From: Candidatus Uhrbacteria bacterium
GTDB taxonomy: Bacteria > Patescibacteriota > Patescibacteriia > UBA9934 > GWF2-40-263
Length of the DNA: 14,600 nucleotides
Assembly (NCBI GenBank): GCA_003511125.1
Contig: DOJV01000026.1
Coordinates: 63,767 to 78,366, forward strand
Reading direction: 5' to 3'
Shown here: positions 4,883-11,799 of the stretch, in pieces
How the letters are laid out: each line of letters begins with the position of its first letter
How positions within the stretch are numbered: position 1 is the stretch's first letter
The notes under the pieces: generated by a model
The model's input: only the letters and a program-made list of their open reading frames with translations
Told to the model about the DNA's origin: nothing
The model's database searches: none
Translations under genes and position numbers: made by a program

Positions 4883-4927
4883 AAAAACTAAAACCGCCAG
4901 CATTTCGAGCTGGCGGTTTTAGTTTTT
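4883..4927. terminator. Terminator of the ndk operon, perfect 19-bp stem
   Basis: Positions 4883-4901 and 4909-4927 are exactly complementary with a 7-nt loop (core CCGCCAGC/GCTGGCGG), flanked by AT-rich arms that supply the T-tract on either strand. It overlaps the stop codon of the 4926..5306 gene. Confidence 0.9.
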
Positions 4928-5306
4928 ATTTTAAATTTTCTTCAATCTCTTCTGCGGACAAAACTTTCTGATCACGAAAAGTTTTAATCGTAACCCCTAA
5001 AGCTTCGCGTGCCTGGTCGTATTGATAATCGGCCTCGCCAAAGGGCCTGCCACCGGCCAAAAAATCGCTAAAAGTCATTTTTGTCGGCTTGAGCATTGGC
5101 CGAACTAAATCGGCCAACCGCCGCAATTCCACCAAGGCCGCGGCCCGACGGGCCTCGCCTTCTTTTTCCATGACTTCCTTTAATAACGGAAATTTTTCTT
5201 CCGAAGCCTGACGCACACCGTGTTCTTGATGACCTGCACGGAATTCATTACGTATGGCTTCGGCGGCCAACAGATCAGAAGGAGTTTGGTGATTTTCGCC
5301 ACTCAT
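4926..5306 (-). CDS. Unknown helical 126-residue protein coupled to ndk
   Basis: Family not recognised. The ATG at 5306 comes 2 nt after the ndk stop codon, so it is probably translated by re-initiation; no SD is seen. The product is charged and predicted mostly helical, with Ala/Glu/Arg-rich stretches (EKEGEARRAAALVELRRLADLV) that could form a coiled coil or helical bundle. A central SDFLAGGRPFGEADYQYDQA loop follows, then a C-terminal VTIKTFRDQKVLSAEEIEENLK. There is no membrane segment, signal peptide or Cys cluster. The tight link with ndk suggests a shared need or simply compact packing; no function can be assigned. Confidence 0.75.
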   Translation of the reverse strand: MSGENHQTPSDLLAAEAIRNEFRAGHQEHGVRQASEEKFPLLKEVMEKEGEARRAAALVELRRLADLVRPMLKPTKMTFSDFLAGGRPFGEADYQYDQAREALGVTIKTFRDQKVLSAEEIEENLK

Positions 5307-5308
5307 AA

Positions 5309-5884
5309 TTATTGAAATCTGTCGTAATTAAAAATTACCTCACGATTGCCAAACCAATGTTCGATTTCGTGTTCGGCTTCGGTTGTGGTCTCGGAAGCAT
5401 GAACCAAATTCATAACTGCACGGTGTTCGGAGTTGGCCACAGCCGGAGAATCAGCTGAATAATCACCACGGATTGTTCCCATGTCTGCTAAATAAGGAAG
5501 AGTGGCGCCACAAATTTTTCGAACCATATCAACGGCGTGTACGCCTTCGACAACCATACGAACCAAAGGAGCGGAAACCATATAATTGATCAACCAACCG
5601 CGCACCATTTTTCCCAATTCTAAATCATCGGCCGTGCCTAATTTTTCCACCGGATCAATACCATACTTTTCATAAGTTCCCAGAGTTTTCTGACCCAAAC
5701 GACGAATCCAAGTTTCGTCTTTTGGATAGTGATTATCGATCTGCTCGGTGGTCGGCTGAAACATTTCCAAAGCAATAATTTTCAGATCGCGCTGTTCAAA
5801 CCGACGAATAATCTCGCCAATCAAACCCTTTTTTACGCCGTCCGGTTTAACCATGACGTAGGTCCGTTCTTTTTTGAAATCCAT
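5309..5884 (-). CDS. ndk: Nucleoside diphosphate kinase with insertions
   Basis: Ndk transfers the gamma-phosphate between nucleoside triphosphates and diphosphates through a phosphohistidine. Seen: ERTYVMVKPDGVKKGLIGEI at the N-terminus (the family's KPDxVxRxLxGEI), APLVRMVVEGVHAVDMVRKICGAT in the middle, GTIRGDY at 136-142, and the active-site histidine in NLVHASE (His162; usual motif NxxHGSD). The product has 191 residues against about 140-150 for most bacterial Ndk. There are two insertions: roughly residues 53-98, and a shorter one of about 12 residues (SPAVANSEHRAV) between GTIRGDY and the catalytic His. The Gly-Ser after the His is Ala-Ser. The key residues are kept, so activity is likely. 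The ATG at 5884 is preceded by an AT-rich region without an SD. Confidence 0.92.
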   Translation of the reverse strand: MDFKKERTYVMVKPDGVKKGLIGEIIRRFEQRDLKIIALEMFQPTTEQIDNHYPKDETWIRRLGQKTLGTYEKYGIDPVEKLGTADDLELGKMVRGWLINYMVSAPLVRMVVEGVHAVDMVRKICGATLPYLADMGTIRGDYSADSPAVANSEHRAVMNLVHASETTTEAEHEIEHWFGNREVIFNYDRFQ

Positions 5885-5936
5885 AAAGATTTAAAATTAA
5901 TTATTTCTAAGTTGCCAATAAATTATCACGAATTCG

Positions 5937-6944
5937 TTAAAAAGGCAACGGCCGACTCTCCACAACTGGTTCCCCACCATCCGAGGTAATCAAAACATCA
6001 CCATCAAGATCGGTACGAAAAATTTCGATATCTCGTGAATACAGACGCTCAAGAGTAACTGGGTGTGGATGACCGTAATCATTATCGGCACCAACTGAAA
6101 AAATAGCAAAACGCGGAGCGGCAATTTCTAAAAATTTTTGCGAGGTCGAGGTAACACTGCCGTGGTGAGCGACTTTGAGAATATCAATTGGTTCAGAGAG
6201 GTCGGAGAGAAAATCGCTTTCTTCTTCGTTGGTGGCGTCACCGGTAAGGAGGATGGAGGTGTCGCCGTAGGTTAGGAGGAGGACGATTGAGGCCGAGTTA
6301 AGGTTGTCGATTTTTTTGTTGTGGAGGTTAGAGTCGGGAGCGATGATCCGGAGTTCGAGTTGGGCACTCTCCCCGCCTTCGCCGGACTTCGGCGGGTGCA
6401 GCCCTACTCTCCCCCATCGCGGCGATGAGGAAGGAAGAACTCCGTTGGAACTTAAAATGATTTCGGTTCCTTGTTCGGCGGCGAGTTCGGTGACTTGATA
6501 TTGCATGTCGTCGTAGCCGAGGACGCCGGTTTCGTAAATTGTGGTGACTTGATAGCGGCGCAAAATTTCGGGTAGGCCGCCTTCGTGGTCGGCGTGGGGG
6601 TGAGTGACGATGACCTTGTCGATGGTGCGATCCCAGGGCGGCATGACTTGGCCGAGTTTGGCCAAAACCGTTCCGGGATTTCCGGAGTCAACTAAAATTT
6701 GCTCGCCTTCTGGAGTTTGAATAAAAATCGCGTCGCCTTGGCCGACATCTAAAACCCAAACTTTAAGATCAGAAGAAAACCACTCGGCTTGAGTGCCTTG
6801 CAAAAAAAGCGAAAAAACCATGACCGCGGCCATAAGACCGAGACCGAACCAGCGTTTCTGATTCTTGGCCGTTTTAATCGGCCGACTGCGAGTTTTGAGT
6901 GGTGAGCGGGACATGGGTCGGGGAGAGTGAATTAATAGAGTCAT
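5937..6944 (-). CDS. ComEC C-terminal-type metallo-beta-lactamase protein
   Basis: This is a membrane-anchored MBL-fold hydrolase equal to the C-terminal domain of ComEC, which is thought to degrade or process one strand of incoming DNA. Seen: one N-terminal hydrophobic helix (residues about 32-50), then VWVLDVGQGDAIFI, the metal-binding THPHADHEGG (residues 114-123), LLTGDA, KVAHHGSVTSTSQKFL and SVGADNDYGHPHPVTLERL, all typical of ComEC. In most bacteria this domain is fused to the competence channel; here the channel is the separate gene just upstream (7003..8376), 58 nt away. About 25 residues (171-195) come from a palindromic DNA insertion. The start may be the ATG at 6944 or at 6914 (MSRSPLKTRS); neither has a clear SD. 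Confidence 0.88.
   Translation of the reverse strand: MTLLIHSPRPMSRSPLKTRSRPIKTAKNQKRWFGLGLMAAVMVFSLFLQGTQAEWFSSDLKVWVLDVGQGDAIFIQTPEGEQILVDSGNPGTVLAKLGQVMPPWDRTIDKVIVTHPHADHEGGLPEILRRYQVTTIYETGVLGYDDMQYQVTELAAEQGTEIILSSNGVLPSSSPRWGRVGLHPPKSGEGGESAQLELRIIAPDSNLHNKKIDNLNSASIVLLLTYGDTSILLTGDATNEEESDFLSDLSEPIDILKVAHHGSVTSTSQKFLEIAAPRFAIFSVGADNDYGHPHPVTLERLYSRDIEIFRTDLDGDVLITSDGGEPVVESRPLPF
6360..6434. repeat. Palindromic element inserted in frame in the MBL gene
   Basis: The segment is much more GC-rich than its flanks. It contains two hairpins, CATCGC/GCGATG (6415-6427) and CCCGCC/GGCGGG (6372-6396), and a 9-bp direct repeat ACTCTCCCC (6366-6374 and 6406-6414). It encodes PSSSPRWGRVGLHPPKSGEG and a few more residues, a Pro/Gly/Ser-rich stretch with no counterpart in ComEC homologues as I know them. 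It keeps the reading frame. This looks like a mobile or REP-like palindromic repeat. Confidence 0.55.
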
Positions 6945-6947
6945 TAA

Positions 6948-6971
6948 GTTTAAGACCGATCGGCCTTAAAC
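6948..6971. repeat. 24-bp near-perfect palindrome between the comEC genes
   Basis: GTTTAAG and CTTAAAC arms flank CCGATCGG; the only imperfect pair is a G-U wobble in RNA form. It occupies the 58-nt gap between the channel gene and the MBL gene, just upstream of the ATG at 6944. No T-tract follows. It may be a processing hairpin or an operator. Confidence 0.5.
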
Positions 6972-7002
6972 GTAATGGAATTAAATTTGAAAAACACTGT
7001 CA

Positions 7003-8376
7003 CTAAACATTAGAAGCAGGCGATTTTTTTTCGAAAAAAGTCAAAGATAAAAGAAAAACAAAAAATCCCAAAGCCAAAGTCGCGGACAAAATTTTCGGCA
7101 GGGTTACCGAGGCAAAAGGCAGCGCACCAAACCAAGTCACCAAAAGCAAAACAAACGAACTCAAAGCCGCAGCTGGCACGGCAACAATCGCTCCTAAAGG
7201 AATTGAAAGCCAACCAATTCCCAAAGCAATGCCACCAAGCAACATAAGATACGGAATCCAAGGCAAAACCAAAAGATTAACCAATGGCGCGATGAACGAA
7301 GTTGAACCAAAGTGCCAAAGCATAATCGGCAAAGTTGCCGAAATGGCGGCCAACGAGGCCGAACAGGACTCACGCAAACCAAAAGTCTCGGGAATAAATT
7401 TGACACGCTCACCAAACCAAGAAGACAAAAGCATCAAACCTCCGGTAGCAGCAAAAGAGAGTTGGAATCCGACATCAGAAATCAACCGCGGATTAAAAAC
7501 CATCATAAGAAAAGCCGAGGTGAGCAACAAATTTCCGGCGTGCGGTTTACGGCCGAGCCAAGTTCCGAGCATGACCGTCGTCGCCATAATGCCGGCGCGA
7601 ATAACCGGCGGTGTGGCTCCGGCCAAAAAAATATAAAGAATGACAAAAAGTCCCGAAACAATAATAGCTCGCCGTCGACCAAGAGTACTGCGCATCAAAA
7701 GCAATAATAAAATCTGCGAAAAAATCGAAACATTATAGCCCGAAGCGGCCATAACGTGTGACAATCCAGTCTCAGAAAAATCATCTTTCATATCTTGGCT
7801 CAAACCTTGACTGCCACCAAAAAGAACTCCGCTCATAAAAGCAGCGTGCGGTTCGGGGAAAATTTTTCCCAAACGCTCGATCATGGCCAATCGTAAAGAC
7901 AACAAAGCATCGCCAATATTCCATTCGGCTTTCCCCTGAACAGCCAACGACTTCGGCTGATAACAAACCGCGTAAATACCGCGACTCTCAAGATAAGCGG
8001 CATAATCAAAGCCATCAAAAGGCTCGGGAACAATCAACTCGCAACGAAACTCCAAAATATCGCCGGTAGAAAAATCTTGAAACTTGGGCAAACGCACCAT
8101 AATTTTTCCGTTTGGCAGTTCGCCACCAATCTCGGCATTTTTCAAAGTTATTTCCTGTGCCGCCTCGCGTTGAATAATTTCTCCGGCAATTGTGCCGGTG
8201 ATCACGGTTTCTTTATCAACATAATCACGAACCGAAGGACTGACCGGTTCGGAAAAAAATATGGCCTTGACCGACAAACCCAAAAGCAAAACCAACAAAA
8301 CAATAAAAAGCGACCGCGAAGGCGACTTCGCGATCGTGCTCCAGTTCTTAAAAAAATTATCTTGTTCCCACGCCAT
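7003..8376 (-). CDS. comEC: ComEC/Rec2 competence channel protein (lacks the MBL domain)
   Basis: ComEC forms the inner-membrane channel for single-stranded DNA during natural transformation. Seen: a membrane helix at residues about 22-42, then an OB-like extracellular region (DUF4131-type) with GTIAGEI and the typical FDYAAYLESRGIYAVCY (residues 123-139). The competence domain follows, with FMSGVLFGG, GLSHVMAASGYNV (204-216; usual GLSHLLAVSGLHV), GATPPVIRAGIMA (253-265), FNPRLISDVGFQLSFAAT and several further membrane helices. The product stops at 457 residues where fused ComEC proteins continue into the MBL domain; that domain is the next gene, 5937..6944. The ATG at 8376 lies inside ugd, giving a 20-nt overlap and likely translational coupling. 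Confidence 0.92.
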   Translation of the reverse strand: MAWEQDNFFKNWSTIAKSPSRSLFIVLLVLLLGLSVKAIFFSEPVSPSVRDYVDKETVITGTIAGEIIQREAAQEITLKNAEIGGELPNGKIMVRLPKFQDFSTGDILEFRCELIVPEPFDGFDYAAYLESRGIYAVCYQPKSLAVQGKAEWNIGDALLSLRLAMIERLGKIFPEPHAAFMSGVLFGGSQGLSQDMKDDFSETGLSHVMAASGYNVSIFSQILLLLLMRSTLGRRRAIIVSGLFVILYIFLAGATPPVIRAGIMATTVMLGTWLGRKPHAGNLLLTSAFLMMVFNPRLISDVGFQLSFAATGGLMLLSSWFGERVKFIPETFGLRESCSASLAAISATLPIMLWHFGSTSFIAPLVNLLVLPWIPYLMLLGGIALGIGWLSIPLGAIVAVPAAALSSFVLLLVTWFGALPFASVTLPKILSATLALGFFVFLLSLTFFEKKSPASNV

Positions 8377-9670
8377 AATATTCGAAACCCAAATCTTTCA
8401 AATGAAGATCGGCTAAAAAATTGCGGCCGTCAAAAATCAAAGGCGTTAGCATGTGAGTAACCACGGTTTCAAAAGACATTTCGCGGAACTCCGGCCAGTC
8501 GGTTAAAACCAACAAAGCATCGGCGCCTTCAGTAGCGTCCACGGCCGTCGGCGCGAACTCGATATTTTCCGGCAAAACTTTTTGGGCCGCGACCATAGCC
8601 ACAGGATCATAAGCCACAACTTCGGCGCCGCGAGCAAACAAACGCTGAACAATATCAATCGCCGCTGACTCGCGAATATCATCAGTACCGCCTTTGTAAG
8701 ACAGACCCCAAACCGCCAAAGTTCGGCCCTTCAAATTTCCAAGTCTTTCTTCGATCCGTTGAACAAAAATTTCACGCTGGCGATTATTGACTTCGGTTAC
8801 CGCGGACAAAAGTTTGAAATTGTAACCGTTTTGTCCGGCAATTTGTTGAAGGGCTGAAACATCTTTGGGAAAACAAGAGCCGCCGTAACCGACTCCGGCC
8901 CGTAAAAAATGCGAACCAATACGCGGATCAAGACCAATAGAACGAACAATCTCGGTAACATCAACTCCGACGAGATCGGCTATGTTGGCGATTTCGTTAA
9001 TAAAAGAAATTTTGGTGGCCAGAAAAGCATTGGCCACGTATTTACCAAGCTCAGCGTTTTCGATTGAAGTGACGACCCGAGGAGCACTGATACCATCGTG
9101 GAGCCGTTCGATTAAAGTGGCGGCCACGGCATCATCGACACCGATAACAATTCTCGACGGCTTCATGAAATCTTGAAGAGCCGTGCCTTCGGCCAAAAAT
9201 TCCGGAACCGAAGCAACAGTGATCAAATCAACCAGATCAACGCGACCGGCGACAGTCATGGCTTTTCGAACAATTTCGAGAACTTTTCGGTTAGTGCCAA
9301 CCGGTACCGTGCTTTTGGTAATAACAACCGCTTCGTGCTCCAAATTTTTTCCAATCTCTTCGGCTACATCAAAAACCGCCGACAAATCAACTGTACCATT
9401 CGGCTTGGCTGGAGTTCCGACGGCGATCATAATAACATCGGCGCCATTGATAACACTGGCCAAGTCGGTGGTAAAAACCACTCGGCCGGCTTCTTGCATT
9501 TCGCGCAATAATTCAGGCAAACCAGGCTCAAAAAATGGCGCTTCGCCAAAATCCAGCTTGGCAATTTTGGCAACATCACGATCCACACAAACCACCCGAT
9601 GACCTAGCCTAGCGTATCCGAGCCCGGAAACCAGGCCAACATAGCCGGTTCCAATGATAACAAGATTCAT
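8357..9670 (-). CDS. ugd: UDP-glucose 6-dehydrogenase (UDP-glucose/GDP-mannose dehydrogenase family)
   Basis: The enzyme oxidises UDP-glucose to UDP-glucuronate with two NAD+, a precursor for capsules and surface glycans. The product has 437 residues, a normal length. Seen: the N-terminal Rossmann motif GTGYVG (residues 7-12), FFEPGLPELL, ITKSTVPVGT (118-126), EFLAEGTALQDFMKPSRIVIG, NAELGKYVANAFLATKISFINE, the catalytic GVGYGGSCFPKD with Cys266, and the C-terminal domain with WGLSYKGGTDDIRESAA. The usual SNPEFL is SVPEFL here, a small deviation. A related UDP-sugar substrate is possible. It is the first gene of the ugd-comEC-MBL cluster; its promoter places transcription start within a few nt of the ATG at 9670, with no SD. 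Confidence 0.93.
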   Translation of the reverse strand: MNLVIIGTGYVGLVSGLGYARLGHRVVCVDRDVAKIAKLDFGEAPFFEPGLPELLREMQEAGRVVFTTDLASVINGADVIMIAVGTPAKPNGTVDLSAVFDVAEEIGKNLEHEAVVITKSTVPVGTNRKVLEIVRKAMTVAGRVDLVDLITVASVPEFLAEGTALQDFMKPSRIVIGVDDAVAATLIERLHDGISAPRVVTSIENAELGKYVANAFLATKISFINEIANIADLVGVDVTEIVRSIGLDPRIGSHFLRAGVGYGGSCFPKDVSALQQIAGQNGYNFKLLSAVTEVNNRQREIFVQRIEERLGNLKGRTLAVWGLSYKGGTDDIRESAAIDIVQRLFARGAEVVAYDPVAMVAAQKVLPENIEFAPTAVDATEGADALLVLTDWPEFREMSFETVVTHMLTPLIFDGRNFLADLHLKDLGFEYYGVGTR

Positions 9671-9679
9671 ACGAAAGGT

Positions 9680-9707
9680 ATCTTAGCAAAGCAACCGTGT
9701 CGGGCAA
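9680..9707 (-). promoter_or_regulatory. Predicted ugd promoter (leaderless)
   Basis: Minus strand TTGCCC (9702-9707), 16-nt spacer, TAAGAT (9680-9685). Only 9 nt separate the -10 box from the ATG, so the mRNA is probably leaderless. Confidence 0.5.
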
Positions 9708-9735
9708 GAGGAAAAAGGGGACAAAAATTCGTCGA

Positions 9736-9764
9736 TTGACAAAAAGCCCAAAAAGCGCTTAAAT
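9736..9764 (+). promoter_or_regulatory. Near-consensus promoter of the 9804 gene
   Basis: TTGACA (9736-9741), exactly 17 nt spacer, TTAAAT (9759-9764). The predicted start, about 9771, coincides with the beginning of a stem-loop. Confidence 0.7.
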
Positions 9765-9769
9765 ATCAA

Positions 9770-9794
9770 GTCTCGATCCCCGAGACCAAAGGAG
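9770..9794 (+). promoter_or_regulatory. 5' stem-loop and SD of the 9804 gene
   Basis: GTCTCG (9770-9775) pairs with CGAGAC (9781-9786), loop ATCCC, at the very 5' end of the predicted mRNA. The SD AAAGGAG (9788-9794) follows directly, 9 nt before the ATG. 5'-terminal hairpins of this kind are known to protect mRNAs. Confidence 0.6.
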
Positions 9795-9803
9795 AAAGTC
9801 GAA

Positions 9804-10511
9804 ATGTCCGAGACGCAACCAGATGCCTGGAATAAGAATCACCTGATCTGCAAGGACGTTGGCCAACCAGAGGAGGCGCGCCGCCAAGCTCTGTGCGAGA
9901 TGCTCCGTCTCGCCCACTGCTACAGATACGCTGTCCTCACCATGCGCCAGACCCACGACCTGCGGCGGCCCAACAACCCGGATGACACCGAACTCCTGGG
10001 CCTGGCCATCAACAAAGTTCGGCGTGACGCTCTGCGCGTCCGCGGCCTTGAAGAAGCCTGGATGTATGCGCCTGACGCCGAATTCAAGACCGCCGTCCTC
10101 GAGCAGATGGAGGCCATCGCCAACGAAGAACCAGAGCAGGCCTTCGACTACTGTCTCTTTGTCGTCGAACACATCGACGACATCGCCGAAGATGAAAATG
10201 ATGCCCACGGTGCACGGAACGATCTGATCAATGCGATCACCGACGCCAAACAGGCCCATGTTGTCCTCAAGCGCCTCGAGGACCACCCCGATCTAAGGCC
10301 CGGCTTCTGGCTCAAGATGCCGCGAATACTGCAACACTGCCACGAAGCGCTGATCCTCCACCACAACTGGCTCACAGAAGGTGAGTGTGAGGACATCCAG
10401 CTGCTGATTGCTAGCCGGCACCGTGACAAACAGAACTGCCCTGTCAACTACCGAGGCATCTGCCAGAACGCCGACTGCCCGCTCTCCGGTGCCAATCGTC
10501 GCAAAAAATAG
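9804..10511 (+). CDS. Unknown 235-residue protein with a Cys/His tail
   Basis: Family not recognised. This is the only plus-strand gene of the window. The ATG at 9804 is chosen for the strong SD. The product is charged, predicted almost all helical, with no membrane segment. Acidic helices (EHIDDIAEDENDAHGARNDL) follow a basic region (RRDALRVRGLEEAW). The C-terminus has a possible metal site: His206, Cys212, Cys220 and Cys225 in HRDKQNCPVNYRGICQNADC, followed by a basic end, RRKK. Codon use is strongly C/G-ending (CTC, GTC, GCC, GAC), unlike the AT-rich genes on both sides. It has its own promoter, 5' hairpin and terminator, as expected for a well-expressed single-gene unit. A nucleic-acid-binding role would fit but is not shown. 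Confidence 0.8.
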   Translation: MSETQPDAWNKNHLICKDVGQPEEARRQALCEMLRLAHCYRYAVLTMRQTHDLRRPNNPDDTELLGLAINKVRRDALRVRGLEEAWMYAPDAEFKTAVLEQMEAIANEEPEQAFDYCLFVVEHIDDIAEDENDAHGARNDLINAITDAKQAHVVLKRLEDHPDLRPGFWLKMPRILQHCHEALILHHNWLTEGECEDIQLLIASRHRDKQNCPVNYRGICQNADCPLSGANRRKK

Positions 10512-10532
10512 CGAAAAACCACTGTTCTCTCT

Positions 10533-10559
10533 GCCCCGAGTCTCGGGGCTCTTTTTTTT
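10533..10559 (+). terminator. Intrinsic terminator of the 9804 gene
   Basis: GCCCCGAG and CTCGGGGC form an 8-bp complement (6 bp if a normal loop is allowed), followed by TCTTTTTTTT on the plus strand. It lies 21 nt after the stop. On the minus strand no T-tract follows, so it does not clearly serve the MFS gene. Confidence 0.85.
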
Positions 10560-10577
10560 ATTTCAAAAAAGCAATCT

Positions 10578-11795
10578 CTACACCGACAAATCCGACCGGT
10601 TCGGCAAACGCACGGCCGCACCGAAAATCACCACTGCCAACGCGGCCAGCAAAAAGGCCGCTGGGAAACCAATGAACGAAACCAAAAGAGCCGATAAAAG
10701 TAAAATCAAAAATCGTCCAACGCCAAGGGCCATTTCTCGCAAAACAGTATACTCGTCAACATAGTGTCCGGCATCTGCGGCCCGAGCATACATTATCGCT
10801 TCAAACGGCGTATTCATTAAAATAGCCGCTAAGCTGTAAAAAACCCCAACAAAAAATACTTGCCCGACCGAGCTGACAAAAATTCTTAAAAGCCAACCAA
10901 AAAAAGTCAAACCTGTGCCAAGATGAAAAATTTTTTGCGGATTAAAACGATCGGACAAACGGCCGACAAAAATCTGAAGAATGACGCTAAAAAAAACCAC
11001 GGCTGTGGCCACGGCACCGACTTCGAGATATTTTCCTTTGAACAAAAGAAAAATAAAAATCGGCCAAACCAAAAAACCAATGGCATTTTCAGCACCCTCG
11101 GCGGCGTATAAAATTAAAAGCGAACGTTCTTTTTTGGAAAATAAAATCTTGAAAGTCTGCCAAAAACCAAACTCGAATTTTTCTTTTTCAACAGACAAGA
11201 AAAAAATAGGCAAAATCGAAAGTAAAATTATCAAACCGGCAGATATGAGCAAAACTGGATAACCAAAAGAGACGATTAACCAAGCGGAAATAATCGGCAC
11301 GGCGATATTGATTGCCGAACAGCTGGCATTCAAAAAACCAACAGTGGAACCCAACTTATTCCTCGGCGCCGACTCGGCAAAAGCCGTGTGGAACGGCACC
11401 CAATAAACAACGTGCCAGGCAATTAAAAAACTCAAACTCGAACCGGCAACCAACCACAGTGGCAAAATATCTTTTAATAAAAGTGAAGCAAAGAAACCAA
11501 CATACAACAAAACACCAAAAGCCATGGCTTTTTTTAAACCGATTTTTGTCATTAGTTTGGCCCCTAGCGGCTCGGCCACAAAAGCCCCAAAATAATAAGC
11601 CGCTCCGTAAAGCAAAACCGCCCAAACTCGATAACCAAAAAATTCAAACAAAAAAATCGGCAAAAATAAACCAAAAAGTGCCGAACCGAGAAAATTAATT
11701 TGCTTGTGAAAAACAAAAGCCAACAAGCTGTCTTTTAAATTTGACGACCGAACGGCTCGTTTATGTTTTGTTACGGTATGAACACGGATGGACAT
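10578..11795 (-). CDS. Major facilitator superfamily transporter
   Basis: The product has 405 residues and about 12 hydrophobic helices, the normal MFS size. Seen: an N-terminal basic segment, paired helices starting INFLGSALFGLFLPIFLFEFFGY, a cytoplasmic-loop-like AEPLGAKLMTKIGLKKAM after helix 2 (the MFS GxLaDrxGrkk signature), a central loop rich in Lys and Glu (SVEKEKFEFGFW), and GRLSDRFNPQK in the second half as the repeat of the same signature. The substrate cannot be read from sequence. The ATG at 11795 is 4 nt after the stop of the upstream 284-residue gene, so it is the last gene of the leuS operon. Confidence 0.88.
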   Translation of the reverse strand: MSIRVHTVTKHKRAVRSSNLKDSLLAFVFHKQINFLGSALFGLFLPIFLFEFFGYRVWAVLLYGAAYYFGAFVAEPLGAKLMTKIGLKKAMAFGVLLYVGFFASLLLKDILPLWLVAGSSLSFLIAWHVVYWVPFHTAFAESAPRNKLGSTVGFLNASCSAINIAVPIISAWLIVSFGYPVLLISAGLIILLSILPIFFLSVEKEKFEFGFWQTFKILFSKKERSLLILYAAEGAENAIGFLVWPIFIFLLFKGKYLEVGAVATAVVFFSVILQIFVGRLSDRFNPQKIFHLGTGLTFFGWLLRIFVSSVGQVFFVGVFYSLAAILMNTPFEAIMYARAADAGHYVDEYTVLREMALGVGRFLILLLSALLVSFIGFPAAFLLAALAVVIFGAAVRLPNRSDLSV

Positions 11796-11799
11796 AAAG

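Noticed and set aside
5889..5918. ndk promoter TTGGCA with TTAAAT
   Set aside because: The -10 box would be only 4 nt from the ATG, placing the transcription start inside the start codon. The region is too AT-rich to choose another.
9759..10286. Minus-strand ORF of 175 codons opposite the 9804 gene
   Set aside because: The plus strand has the promoter, SD, terminator and C/G-ending codon bias; the minus ORF is its mirror.
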